From assembly GCF_018294505.1 (NCBI RefSeq), contig NC_057809.1, positions 419,295,485 to 419,359,484 of the forward strand: DNA of 64,000 nt, given 5' to 3'. The notes below the pieces were generated by a model. The model was not told where the DNA came from. It made no database searches and saw only the letters and a program-made list of their open reading frames with translations. The position numbers were made by a program, and so were the translations under genes. Below are positions 36,413 to 48,153 of this stretch, one piece after another. Numbering within the stretch: position 1 is the stretch's first letter; each line of letters starts with the position of its first letter. Origin of the DNA: Triticum aestivum (taxonomy: Eukaryota; Streptophyta; Magnoliopsida; Poales; Poaceae).

Positions 36413-38941
36413 ATGTCGACTGCAGGGATAATCAAAGTCTCCGCTGCGTGCCCCGTCTTCGATGGAACTGAATATTCCTACTGGAAGAATAAGATGTGCA
36501 TGCATCTTGAAGCCATTGACGTCGACCTATGGTATGTCGTCAAGAACGTCGTTCCCAAGGCTGGAGAAGGTGTCACTGCTGCTGATGTCAAGAAGTTCAT
36601 TCAACTGGACTCTACTGCCAAGAATATCATCTGTGGTCATCTGACCAAAGGACAGTATGGCCGTGTGAGTGCTTTGGAAACATCTAAGCTAGTCTAGGAC
36701 TGGCTCTCCAAGGTCAACGAAGGCGTCTCAACCCAGAGAGATCAGAGAATCAGTGTCCTTCGCAACCTCTTCAACCACTTCAAGCGAAATGACAATGAGA
36801 ATGTCCAGCTCACGTTTGATCGACTCACTGACATCACAAATGAGCTTCAAGCCCTCGGCGCTACTGAGATCACCAAGCATGAAGTCGTCAAGACACTACT
36901 GAGATCACTTGACAGCTCGTTTGACACCCTAGCCCTGATGATTCAAGAACGTCCTGATTTCAAGACACTCGATCCGTCTGACATACTTGAGAGGCTCAAC
37001 ACACATGAGTTTCAGCTTTCTGAGAAAAGAGATATCTACGGTCCAAACTATGGGCGAACTCGTGCCTTCAAGGCAAAAGCTGTCTCCTCATCTGAAGAAG
37101 AATCTGACAGCAGTTCTGATGACCCTGAAGACATTGGAAAGGAACTTGCTATGCTTGTGAAGAAGTTCCAAAAATTCACCAAGAAGAAAGGCTTCAGGAA
37201 ATCTTCACGATCAAGCTCAAGGAATGATGAAGCTGCTGCTCATGACTACAAGAAGAAAACATGCCACAAGTGCAAGAAAACTGGCCACTTCATCTCTGAG
37301 TGTCCGCAGTGGGACAATGAGAACAAAAAGAAGAAGAAGAGCAAGGAATATGACTCTGACGACAAGAAGAAGAAGAAATACTCAAAGTCTTCTTCCAAGT
37401 CTTCCTCAAAGTCTTCGTCACACAAGAAGAGCTCATCTGGCAAGGCACACGCGTTTGTTGGCAAGGAAATGGATTCAGAGGAGGAGTCCACTTCTGAGGA
37501 GGCGAAGGTGGAGTCTGAGGAGGAGTCCGATTCTGGCGTTGCAAGTCTGGCTACATCATACGTTGCCAAGTCCATCTTCAACACCGAAGACAATGACTTC
37601 ATCACCGACACCGATGCAAATGACAAGAACTACTCTGATCCTACCTACTGCTTCATGGCACGCGGTGCCAAGGTAAACACACGCACTACTCACTATCAAA
37701 CATCTAGTGAAGATGACTCTGATTGTGGTTCAAGACCCAGCTGCAAAACACTTGCTAAAATTGCAACTGAACAACAGAAAGCTATGGAACATATTCAAAA
37801 ACTGTTAGACAAAAGCGATGATCTGTTAGGTGCTGAAATGACTCGATCTGAGTCCTTAATTGAAGACATAAAAAATCTTCACGTTAAGTATGAGGAACTT
37901 GAAAGTCGTCATGAAACGCTCTCAACAACTCATGAAAAGCTTTCCTATGATTATCTTCAAAGGAAGCAAGATCTTGAGAAATTGAGAGCGGCTCATGAAG
38001 ATCTTCAAAAGGAAAACGAGTCACTTCACGCCGAACAGATCAGTTTCGCTCAGGAAGGATTTGAACCACCATGTCTTAAATGCATTGAGAGTGATAATGC
38101 TACTTCTGTTGCTGAATGTTCTACTGCTGCTACTGTTGAAATATCTTCAACTGTTGATGTGGTAACTAACCCCTCTGCTAAGGATACCACCGCTATTGCT
38201 GATGAGAATGCTAGGTTGAAGACATTGCTTGAAACAGGGATGTACAAAAGTCTTAAAGGGCATCAGACACTATGTGATGTCCTCAAAAGGCAGATTCTGA
38301 ACCGAAACCCGAGGAAAGAGGGTATTGGGTTCGTAAGGAAGATGAATGCTGATGGCTCTTACTGGAAAATTGAGCAGTACCCCAAAACCACATGGGTTGC
38401 TGCAAAGGAACCTTCAGCAGATCCATCCAATCTATCTGGCTTCACTTGTGCTAACCCCATTGTCATTGATGAATCCTTTGATGCAAACTATAAACTGTTT
38501 AAGAATCAGAATGGTGAATTGTTTGCCAGGTATATTGGTACTAACTGCAGGAATGGGCCGCCTATGAAGAAGATCTGGGTGCAGAAAAAGTGTTTGCAAA
38601 ATCTTCCTGTGAATGTCATCATGACACCTCAGGTGAAGAAGACAAACCCCAGACCACAGGCTTCATATGGTCCAAAGGCTTCATACAGACAGAGGACTCA
38701 CGTGAGTCGCACTAACGCAAATGTTTTGCAGGGAAACCATACTCAGGCCTATGAATATGAGCGCGGTTCATCGAACCGCCATGTTCATAAGGCCAAAAAC
38801 TATTCTGCTTATTCTTATGAGTATTATTGTCCGCCTGCAAGACTTTTTGCTAGGGCTCCAAAGCAAAAGTTCTCAGACGCTGCACTTAGACTTATCGCTT
38901 CTAAGCCACCCTTGAAGATGTGGGTGGCTAAGAAGGCTTAA
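36413..38941 (+). pseudogene. gag of the Sirevirus copia, one premature stop
   Basis: The frame starts MSTAGIIKVSAACPVFDG at 36413, 53 bp after the PBS, and ends PPLKMWVAKKA at 38941 (842 codons). TAG at 36695-36697 stands where relatives have Trp in a conserved gag segment; otherwise the frame is open. The UBN2-type gag region spans about residues 10-200, and the zinc knuckle CHKCKKTGHFISEC lies about 110 residues into the 36938-38941 segment. It is followed by Ser/Lys-rich and acidic repeats and a long predicted coiled coil ('YEELESRHETLSTTHEKL'). The product would package RNA in virus-like particles. Length and layout are usual for Sireviruses. Confidence 0.9.
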
Positions 38942-39207
38942 CTCTCTTTTGCAAGGAAAGGTCTCCAGCAGAAAACCAAAATCTTCTAACGCTATTGCTG
39001 GGGACCTTAAACAGCTTGTAGGGCGCAAGATCAAATGCCCGAATGCTCTTACTATGTACTTCGTTCCTGAATCGCTTGCTACTGTCCCTATCAGTCCTAA
39101 TCTGGATCTAAGCTTTCATAACCCACTGGTTCATCAGATGTTTTTGCTTCACAATTCTCTTCGTGAAGCCTATCCCCCTAACTGCACTATAGGGTACGAC
39201 ACCAGCG

Positions 39208-42200
39208 TCTTCAGAATGGATTATTGATACTGGGTGTACCAACCACATGACTGGTAAAAGAAGCCTTCTTATGGAATCAACCTTACGTCCATCCGACAAG
39301 AGTCACATCACATTTGCTGACACTTGTAAAAGTAAGGTATTGGGTCTAGGTAGAGTTGCAATCTCAAAGGATCAACACATGGATAAAGTCATGCTTGTTG
39401 AATCCCTTGGCTTTAACTTAATGTCTGTCTCAATGCTTTGCGATTTGAACATGATCATCATATTTGGAAAATATCGTTGCGTTGTTCTAATGGAATCTGA
39501 CAAGTCTCTAGTGTTTGAAGGGTATCGGAAAGATGATTTGTACGTGGTAGATTTCTCAGCAGGACCACAACTTGCCATATGTCTTCTAGCAAAAGCTTCA
39601 GAATGCTGGCTCTGGCATCGAAGGCTAGGGCATGCTGGCATGAGGAACCTCCACACCCTTGCAAAGAAGAAGCATGTCACAAGCATCGAGGGCGTCAAGT
39701 TCAAGAAAGATCACTTATGCGGTGCCTGTGAAGTAGGAAAGATGACGAGGGCCAAACATCCCTCGAAGACAATCATGACTACTACTCGACCCTTCGAACT
39801 GCTCCACATGGATCTTTTCAGTCCCACTCATTACTCAACTCTTACTACTACTGCTTGTCTCTATGGCTTTGTCATTGTTGATGATTATTCTAGATATACT
39901 TGGGTGCACATAATCCTCTACAAGACTGAGGTGCAGGATGTCTTCAGATGCTTCGCCAATCGAGCAATGAACAACTATGGCGCCAAGATAAAGCACATCA
40001 GAAGTGACAATGGCACTGAACTCAAGAACACTGGCCTTGATACATATCTTGATACCTTGGGCATCACACATGAATTCTCAGCCCCGTACACGCCACAGCA
40101 GAATGGCGTAGTCGAACGCAAGAACAGAACACTCATTGAGATGGCCCGAAAGATGCTTGATGAATACAAGACTCCAAGAAAATTCTGGCCTGAAGCCATT
40201 GATATTGCATGCCATACAATCAATCGTGTTTATCTTCACAAGCTTCTAAACAAGACATCTTATGAGCTCCTTACTGGCAAGAAGCCAAATGTCAGTTACT
40301 TCAGAGTATTTGGCGCCAGGTGTTGGATCAAGGATCCACATCACACTTCAAAATTTGCACCAAAAGCACATGAGGGTTTTATGCTTGGATATGGAAAGGA
40401 TTCGCACTCCTACAGAGTCTTCAATCTCTTTCATTATAAAGTGGTCTTAACAGTGGATGTGCGGTTCGATGAGACTAACGGTTCACAAAGAGAGCACCTG
40501 CCAAATGTGCTAGATGAAGTTCCATCCAGTGAATCAATCTAGCTAATGGGAACTGGAGAAATCATACCTTCTGAAGCTCAACCTGAAGAAGAACTTATCA
40601 TCTCCGCACCTGATCAACCTGAAGACAATGCTCAGCCTGAAGACATTCCCTCTAACAACGACAATGATCAGCAAGAGCAAAATCTTCGCCATGTACATCC
40701 TCGTGTTGCCAATGAAGTGCAGATTGAGAGAATAATTGATAGCATCAATGCACCCGGTCCGCTCACTCGTTCAAGGGCAACTCAGCTAGCAAATTTGTGT
40801 GGGCACTTCGCATTCGTCTCAATAACAGAACCCAAGAAAGTTGAAGAAGCCTTCATGGAACCTGAATGGATTCAAGCTATGCAAGAAGAGCTTCAACAGT
40901 TTGAGCTGAATATTGTATGGGAACTGGTTAAGCGTCCTGATCCTCGGAAGCACAACATAATAGGCACCAAATGGATATACCGCAACAAGCAAGATGAGCA
41001 TGGTCAAGTTGTCAGAAACAAAGCTCGTCTCGTTGCTCAAGGATATACTCAAGTGGAAGGCATTGACTTCGATGAAACATTTGCTCCTGTGGCTAGACTT
41101 GAAGCCATACGCATACTGCTGGCCTATGCAAATCATCATAACATACTTCTATATCAAGTGGATGTGAAGAGCGCCTTTCTCAGTGGCAAGATTGAAGAAG
41201 AAGTGTATGTTGCACAACCGCCTGGCTTTGAAGATCCAAAACATCCTGACATGGTATACAAGCTCAACAAGGCACTGTATGGCCTCAAACAAGCCCCTCG
41301 GGCCTGGTATGACACACTCAAATACTTCATGAAGAGCAAAGGCTTCATACCTGGTTCCCTCGACCCCACTCTCTTCATGAAGACATATGATGGTGAACTG
41401 TTTGTGTGCCAAATATATGTGGATGACATTATCTTCGGCTGCACCAATCAGAAGTACAGTGAAGAGTTTGGATATATGATGCAAGAGCAATATCAGATGT
41501 CCATGATGGGAGAGCTGAAGTTCTTCCTCGGTCTTCAAATACGACAGCAACGCAATGACATCTTCATATCTCAAGAGAAGTATCTCAAAGATTGCCTGAA
41601 GAAGTTCGGTATGCAATACTACAAAGGCTTCACGACGCCAATGCCAGCCAAGCATCATTTGGGTCCTAACGAGAATCGTAAAGAGCTCAATCAAAAGGTA
41701 TACCGCTCCATGATTGGTTCTCTGCTTTATCTATGTGCATCTAGGCCAGATATTAGACTTAGTGTTTGCATGTGTGCTCGGTTTCAAGCGGCACCAAAGG
41801 AGTCGCATCACTTAGCTGTGAAGCGAATTCTTCGATATTTGGCTCACACCCCAACTCTAGGATTATGGTATCCAAAGGGCTCAGAGTTTGATCTGGTTGG
41901 ATTCTCGGATGCTGATTATGCTGGTGACAAGGTGGATCGCAAGTCTACATCAGGCACATGTCATTTTCTGGGACGATCACTTGTATGTTGGTCTTCAAAG
42001 AAGCAGAACTGTGTATCTCTCTCCACTGCTGAATCTGAATACATTGCTGCTGGATCTTGCTACGCTCAGCTTCTGTGGATGAAGCAAACACTCAAGGACT
42101 ATGGCATTCATCTGAAGCAAGTGCCACTCTACTGCGACAACGAAAGCGCCATCAAGATTGCCAACAACCTAGTTCAGCACTCGAAGACAAAGCACATTGA

Positions 42201-42369
42201 AATTCATTATCACTTTCTCAGAGATCATGTTGTGAAGGAAGATATTGAAATCATACACGTCAACACTGAAGAGAAATTGGTAGATATCTTCACCAAGCCC
42301 TTGGATGAGAACAGATTTTGCAAGTTATGGTGTGAGCTAAATATCTTGGAATCCTCAAATGTCATGTGA
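39208..42369 (+). pseudogene. pol of the Sirevirus copia: protease, integrase, RT, RNase H; one stop
   Basis: Protease has the motif WIIDTGC at 39220-39240. In the 39247-40542 segment the pre-integrase zinc finger is H124, H129, C158, C161, and the integrase core is D189, D254, E290 (spacing D-64-D-35-E). TAG at 40540-40542 interrupts the frame. The second segment (40546-42369) has RT with QVDVKSAF (D206) and YVDD (291-294), then RNase H with '[10 protein letters not shown]' and 'TAESEYIAA', ending [11 protein letters not shown]. The frame is closed by a TAG just upstream, near 39191. A different frame (38949-39227) is open across the gag-pol junction, so a frameshift or recoding is needed to reach protease from there. 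Reaction: reverse transcription and integration. Confidence 0.9.
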
Positions 42370-42998
42370 TCAGGCACACATCCTAACACTTATGCATATT
42401 GATGACTTAGATGTGCAACACACGAAGTAAAGTATATCTTCCATAAATGAAGACATACATTCTAAGTGTGAATACATTAATGTGGAATTTGACTTCGGAG
42501 CGCCACGATAATTGTGCGCCGTGTCTGGGTCTAATACTTCCTATACGGTGGGTAACGCCACCACCAAAGGTTCTGTTTGAAGTGTTTCACTCATGGCGTT
42601 ACATTTGCCATGTATTCACATTTGGTTTGGCTTCAATCTCAACATGTCTTCATGATTATCTTCACTTTGTTGATTATATATATAGTAGTGGTCTGTCCTC
42701 TACAGCATTCACTTATAGCTATGTCTTCTTGTTGAATCTTTTGAACTAAGTGAATGTGATCGGACCCTAACCTCTCTATGCTTTCTATCTCAAACTCTAT
42801 CTCTCCAAATCATATGCATTCTATTGAAACTGTCGAATGTCTTCTCTGCGTCCTTGTCAGCAGAAGATACAGAGACAAACATTAAGTCTGTTTTCAATGC
42901 TCATTCCTTCACCTGAAACCCGGAGAAGTGGGAACGACCACCCGACAATCCAGGCGTGCATGGGACGTGGAACAACCCCCGATATGCTGCATGACAGC

Positions 42999-43071
42999 CA
43001 CGTGTCCCTCAGATGTGAATCACCAGGGGCACCTGTGTAATAACGTAGTGCCACCCCTGTACCTATAAATA
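42999..43071 (+). promoter_or_regulatory. Internal promoter upstream of ORF2
   Basis: CACGTGTC (42999-43006) and TATAAATA (43064-43071) are 65 bp apart, nearly the LTR promoter spacing. About 40 bp downstream begins a GC-rich leader with a short upstream ORF (ATG at 43110). A donor-like TG|GTAAAT at 43316 and an acceptor CACAG at 43639 could bound a 324-bp leader intron just before the ORF2 ATG at 43644. An AT-rich 'tatatatata' near 42674 is an alternative TATA. Confidence 0.5.
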
Positions 43072-43315
43072 CACGCCTCACCACAGTCATTATCTCTTCT
43101 TCCACTCTCCCATGAACCCTAGCGCCACCGCTAGCCCTCAACGACGCCAGCGACGAAGCGCTTCGCTACCGCAACCTCTCTGACGCCGTCTTCACGCCGA
43201 CCGCGGACATCGTCCTCTCCACCGTCACCGTAGGTGTCCTCCGTCGCCAAGTTAGGGCATGGAAGATCGAACTGCTCAGCCTCCTTTTCCACTCCGTCTA
43301 GCAGTTCTTCGTGTG

Positions 43316-43639
43316 GTAAATAAAACTTCCTTTTTATGGCCCCGTTGATCCTTTATCTCTATCATTTTCTACCACAAGCAGTTTCCATTCACACAAGTTG
43401 GATCTCTTTCATACTACATCTCATAACATGCCTAGTATATTCACTTATGCTTCACAAAGTAGTTAGATTCCTCACTTGTACTGATCCGTGGATTCGTACA
43501 AATCTGGAACCAACTCCTTATCTATGAGTGAATGTCTTCGCACGATGAGGTCAATGTCTTCTAAACTGATTTATCTTCAAAATCTTCTGAGAATGCATAT
43601 GACCTCTTCCCATTCCCTCGCACCTTAATGCTGTCACAG
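43316..43639 (+). other. Possible leader intron of ORF2
   Basis: The sequence has GT at 43316-43317, a T-rich interior and AG at 43638-43639, five bases before the ATG of the long ORF2 frame. Splice use is inferred only from the consensus and position. Confidence 0.4.
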
Positions 43640-43643
43640 GTAC

Positions 43644-46600
43644 ATGTCCGTGGGAGAATCCCTTGGCTCTCATAGTCTGCATTCATTTGCAGAATTCTTA
43701 CAGCATCATTTAAATTCTCCCGAAGCCAGTTCATGTTTGTCCAGCAAGCGAAAACCTTTGAAGCCTTTGAACGTATTGAAGCCTTTCAGTTTAAAATTCA
43801 TGGCTTCAGAGAAATCTGCAAGGAAGGGAGGTAGACAACATCGTGGCGGAACATCAAGAGATCTGCCTGATGACCTCTCAGAACTTTACAAGACAGATCC
43901 TGAAGAGGATTATAATCAGCGCAAGACCTGAATCCAGTGGATTCGAAGATATTGGGCAGAACAGTGGTTCAAGTACAGATTTGTGATAAAGGAATATGCT
44001 GAAAAGAATGCCATCAAGCGACCATGGGGAGACATCCTATACAAAAATCTTCAACCCAGGTCCAGAGATGAAGCCATTGAACAAGGCTTCTATACCTGCA
44101 TGGTCCATGGGCCACAGCCTGCAGATGCACACTCATCGTCACTACTATGGTGTCATGACGACATTTTGTTCAAGCGCAACTTCTAGTTTGCCCAGAACTC
44201 AGCAAAGCAGAACAAGAAGTCATTGGGACTAGACTTCAACCCTGGTCCTTCTGCTCCAAGGGCTGACGGCACACGAGATGCAGAACCCAATGTCGTCGGT
44301 CCTTTCTACAACCTTGAAGGTCTCATCACCCATATCTTGGTTCAAGGGACAGCAGTGAATGAGCCTGCAGATGACGCTGAATCAGATGAAGCGCCTGCAG
44401 CGCCGAAGCCAAAGAAGCAGCCTAAAGCTTCAAAGCCTGCCTCTGCTCCAAAACTCTCACGGGTGAAGCCACTGGCAACTGCACCTCCTGAAGACAGTGT
44501 GCAGTCTGAAGATTTGTCACGCATCTCCAAGCCCTAGAAGGTCAAGATGCCTCTGCCACACACCGGCCAAGAACTGACAGCTGCTGCTGTTCTGTGTAAT
44601 GATGCCATTGATCTGGCAAGTGATGAAGATCTTGCAGATGATGCTCTTGAGCAACTGATCAAGAGCAAAGAAGAAGCAGAAATCTTCAATAATCTGCCTC
44701 TCTTTGACGTGGCAATCATCCACAACTTCATTGATGAATGGTTTGACATGCCCAACATCAGCTTCGAAGATCTGCAACTACCCATTGTCCTCGGTGTCAC
44801 CTTCCATGGCGCCATTGCTTCAGAGCTAGCTATCGCCCAGCGCATAGTTGAACTGAAGCAAAAGATTGACTTTGAGAAATCTCAGTTCAAGAAGCATATG
44901 GCAAAGCTCAGCGTGTAAGAGGTGAAGAACTTCAAGATTATGCTGCATGAGCTCAAAGAAGCCTTTCTCAAGAAATGTGCAGAAGCTCAAGGTTCTCGTG
45001 AGTGCATGAAGGTCCTGGCTGACAAGTGTGTGCAAGCTTACAATGAGGCTGAGAAGCGCAAGGCCCTTGGGCGTCCTGGCATCGACCCTGGGATGGCTGC
45101 AAAGAAGAAGAAGAAACCTGCTATGGCTGAACCCGACGCACCAAGGCAGGAAGCAGCTCCCATTGTCTTCCCAACTAGCATGACTGGCTCGAAGCCAAAA
45201 GCCAGGTCTACCGCTTCAGAACTGAAGAAGACGAGGACTGCTGAGGCTGAAGCCAGAAAGAGAAAATATCCTGAAGCCTCTGATGCTGCTCCCTCCAAGA
45301 AGAAGTAGAAGACCAAGAAGGAACGGGCTGCTCCCACAGAGCCCTTGATTCTTGAACCCATCTCCATGGTTCACCCTGACGCTGAACCTCAAGACTACCA
45401 ACTAACTGTCCATGAGCCTGCTTTCACAGGGGCTCATGAAGCTGAAGACATTGGTCATCATGACCATGTTGAAGATGATGCAGTTCTTCCTCAGCTCGAG
45501 CACCAACAGGTATCATCGCCTGTGCTAACGCACAGCGAACTCATCAGCATTGGTCGTCCTCTGACGCCAATTGCTCAGGATGCATCATGGGCTGATCGCC
45601 CACAAGCACAAGAGGAAGAAGACTTTGAGGCCCAGCCAACTCCAACTCCACAGGCGTCGCCAGCATTACGCAGGCTTCACAAAGGACCAAGGCCTCCAGT
45701 CTCTGAGTCTGAAGCTAAAGCTGCTGAAGACATTCCGGCTGCATCAGCCGATGAAGAAGAAACACCAAGCGCTGCTACAACCCCGTCTTACCAAGAAGCT
45801 GTTCTCGAGGAGAACATGACTGTGACCGACCCTCCAGCTCGTCAAGTGGAGGTTGAGAATCTCCAGGCTGCCACCACTAACACCAATGAAGCCAATGACG
45901 CTGTCATGGCTGAAGCTAATGTGGAGCCTTCACCAACTCAAGCACCAGAAGTCAGCAAAGCCACTGATCCCATTACCTCTATTCCTGCGCCTGCTGCTGG
46001 TCCTCAGTTTGACTATCATGTTGAGCACATGCCTCAGGTCCAGAAGCCAATTCCCAGATTGCCCAGGTTTCCAGGTCCTACATCAGCACCTGGATCCTTC
46101 AATGTAAATGGCTTCAAAGCAGACAACACCTTCTTCAATAGCTCCAGGAACCCCTACTCAAGGGAAAGGATATCATCTGATCGGTTCTAGAGCTATCCAC
46201 AGCGAAGCTATTACTCCTGCATTCTATACAATCAAGGTCGCATCTTTCCACATAAGCGTCTTGACATTGAAGCAATAGCTGGTCTGCCCTGTCTGGAAGA
46301 AGCTTTGGATTGCTTCAAAGAGGTTGGATTGCTGCCGTTCGTCACCGACCAAGAGCATTGGAATGAAGAGTTGCTGCTCCAATTTTATGCCACACTTCAC
46401 ATCCGTGGGTACAACAAAGATCCGAAGACTTGGGTCCTGGAGTGGATGACAGGAAATGTTCATCACGAAGCCAAAGCCTTTGACATCATTGAGCTCACTG
46501 GTTTGCCCACTCCTGGAGATCTCTACGAACATGGCTGTCAGCTTCATAGTGAAGCTGTTGAGAGCATCTTTCAGAAGCCTGAACCTAACATGATTCAGAT

Positions 46601-47630
46601 GCTCAGTATGATGAAGCCATTACCCCAAGATGCTGCATATCCCAAGGAGTTCTTCATTGAAGACCTTGAGTATCTGCCAACGACTATTTATCACATCATA
46701 AGGTGAACTCTTTGGCCAATCAAAGGACATTCTCCACATGCCAAGCTGGAAGGTGCAATGAAGACTTTGGTCTTCTATATTCTTCATGGCAAATGCTTTA
46801 ATGCACAGGACTTCTTCATCCGCCAACTTGCTGCATCAGGCTCTGATCTCTTTGGCTTGAAGTTCTACGCTCCATGGATAATGCGGCTGATTAAACTCCA
46901 CTCCGCCATCTCATATCAGCCGTCTGCTCGCAATCATCGGATTTTTCTGCCTGATGTGCATATGTCCGTGGAAGCCATTTATCCTAAGCCTGCCAAGGAA
47001 CCTCTAAGTCTTCAGAATGCGGAGCATCAAAGTTTTTCTCAGAACATTGAAGGAGTTGAAGCAGTCACTCGTGTGTATCCTTTGGCTGGCACTACACGTG
47101 CACCGCATCCTGCTCTCACTGAAGCCACTGATAGCACAATTGCCCAACGACCCAAGAAGCGCACTCGTGTTCTCAATGACCGAGAGCTTCTTGTGGCTCT
47201 TCATCAGAAACAGGATAGGCATCATGACTGGCTGAAGCGTCAAATGCAAAGCCTCTTGGTGGATGTTAATCGCATTCGCAATCTTGCCACCAAGAATGCC
47301 TTTGTTGCACACGAAACCTCTCGATGCACCTGGAAAGGGCTGACGCTAATGTGCTCTTAAGATGATCTTCAAGAGGATGGCTTCTCTGAACGATTCAAGT
47401 TTGACTCCACACCTCCTCGAAGGGCAGTGCTGCGACGAACTCCATCTCTTGAAGACTTTGAGTTCTCTTCCTCTGCTGCAACTGTGAATGCGAGAGTGAT
47501 TGAGGATGAAGACGATGCTACTTCACCGCCACCTCCTTCAGCCTGCTTCAACACTGCTCCAAGCTCTTCTGCACCGCCGAACACCACCGACGACCCTGCT
47601 GCTTCACCTACTCTTCATGGGAACGAGTAG
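43644..47630 (+). pseudogene. ORF2 (env-like position) of the Sirevirus copia, eight in-frame stops, no frameshift
   Basis: A single frame of about 1329 codons runs from ATG 43644 (or 43800, MASEKSARKGG) to TAG 47628-47630. It is broken by TGA 43929, TAG 44184, TAG 44535, TAA 44916, TAG 45306, TAG 46188, TGA 46704 and TAA 47358. Residues stay protein-like across each stop. The first third has helical and coiled-coil segments ('ELAIAQRIVELKQKIDF'). The middle is Pro/Ala/Glu-rich and probably disordered, with basic stretches (AAKKKKKPAMAE, DAAPSKKK). The last third (about 46200-47000) is globular. It resembles the 'putative plant transposon protein' / Athila ORF1-type domain as I remember it ('FYATLHIRG', 'IIELTGLPTPGDLY'). 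No signal peptide or membrane segment is seen, so a true envelope is unlikely. Function unknown. Confidence 0.7.
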
Positions 47631-47668
47631 ATGCTCTATGTCTTCGAACCTTTTTGGTCCTTACTAAT

Positions 47669-47683
47669 AAAAGGGGGAGAAGC
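47669..47683 (+). other. Extra polypurine tract downstream of ORF2
   Basis: 'aaaagggggagaagc', about 40 bp after the ORF2 stop and 470 bp before the main PPT. It could act as a second plus-strand primer. Confidence 0.5.
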
Positions 47684-48138
47684 ATATGAGTTTGATAGTC
47701 TTCAAGCGGGTCCATATGGGCGCGTGCTTTATATTTTGCTTCGTGCTTACAACTCTCGTTTTGATACATTTGGTTCTTTGAGTTGTAACACTTAAACTCG
47801 ATGGTCATCTGCTACTTATTTGCCACCTTGTGATGCGATGATAAATTCCGCATGTGCGACGATAAATTCCGCACTTAGATCATTTTGCAGACGTCCATTT
47901 CCCATTTTGCATGTCATTATCTTCACATACCTTCACATGCATAGTGGATTGTCATCATAAGTTGAAGAGGATCTCCACAAGCACAACCTGCCATGTGCAT
48001 TTACATTCCAAAAGCAAATTACTTATATGCACATCTTCAAGGGGAGCCCTTGCAACTTATGAAGACAATTCCTTATCCTTTACAATTTCACATATTATAT
48101 TCCCCGTTGAAAACCTCAACTAGTTTGTCATCAATCAC

Positions 48139-48153
48139 CAAAAAGGGGGAGAT
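48139..48153 (+). other. Main polypurine tract
   Basis: 'aaaaagggggagatt' abuts the 3' LTR start at 48154. Confidence 0.85.

Noticed and set aside
37224..37676. 150-codon Arg/Thr-rich frame inside the copia gag
   Set aside because: A shadow in another frame of the Lys/Ser-rich gag segment.
43644..47630. Calling ORF2 a true envelope gene
   Set aside because: No signal peptide, hydrophobic transmembrane segment or cleavage site is visible; only the position is env-like.
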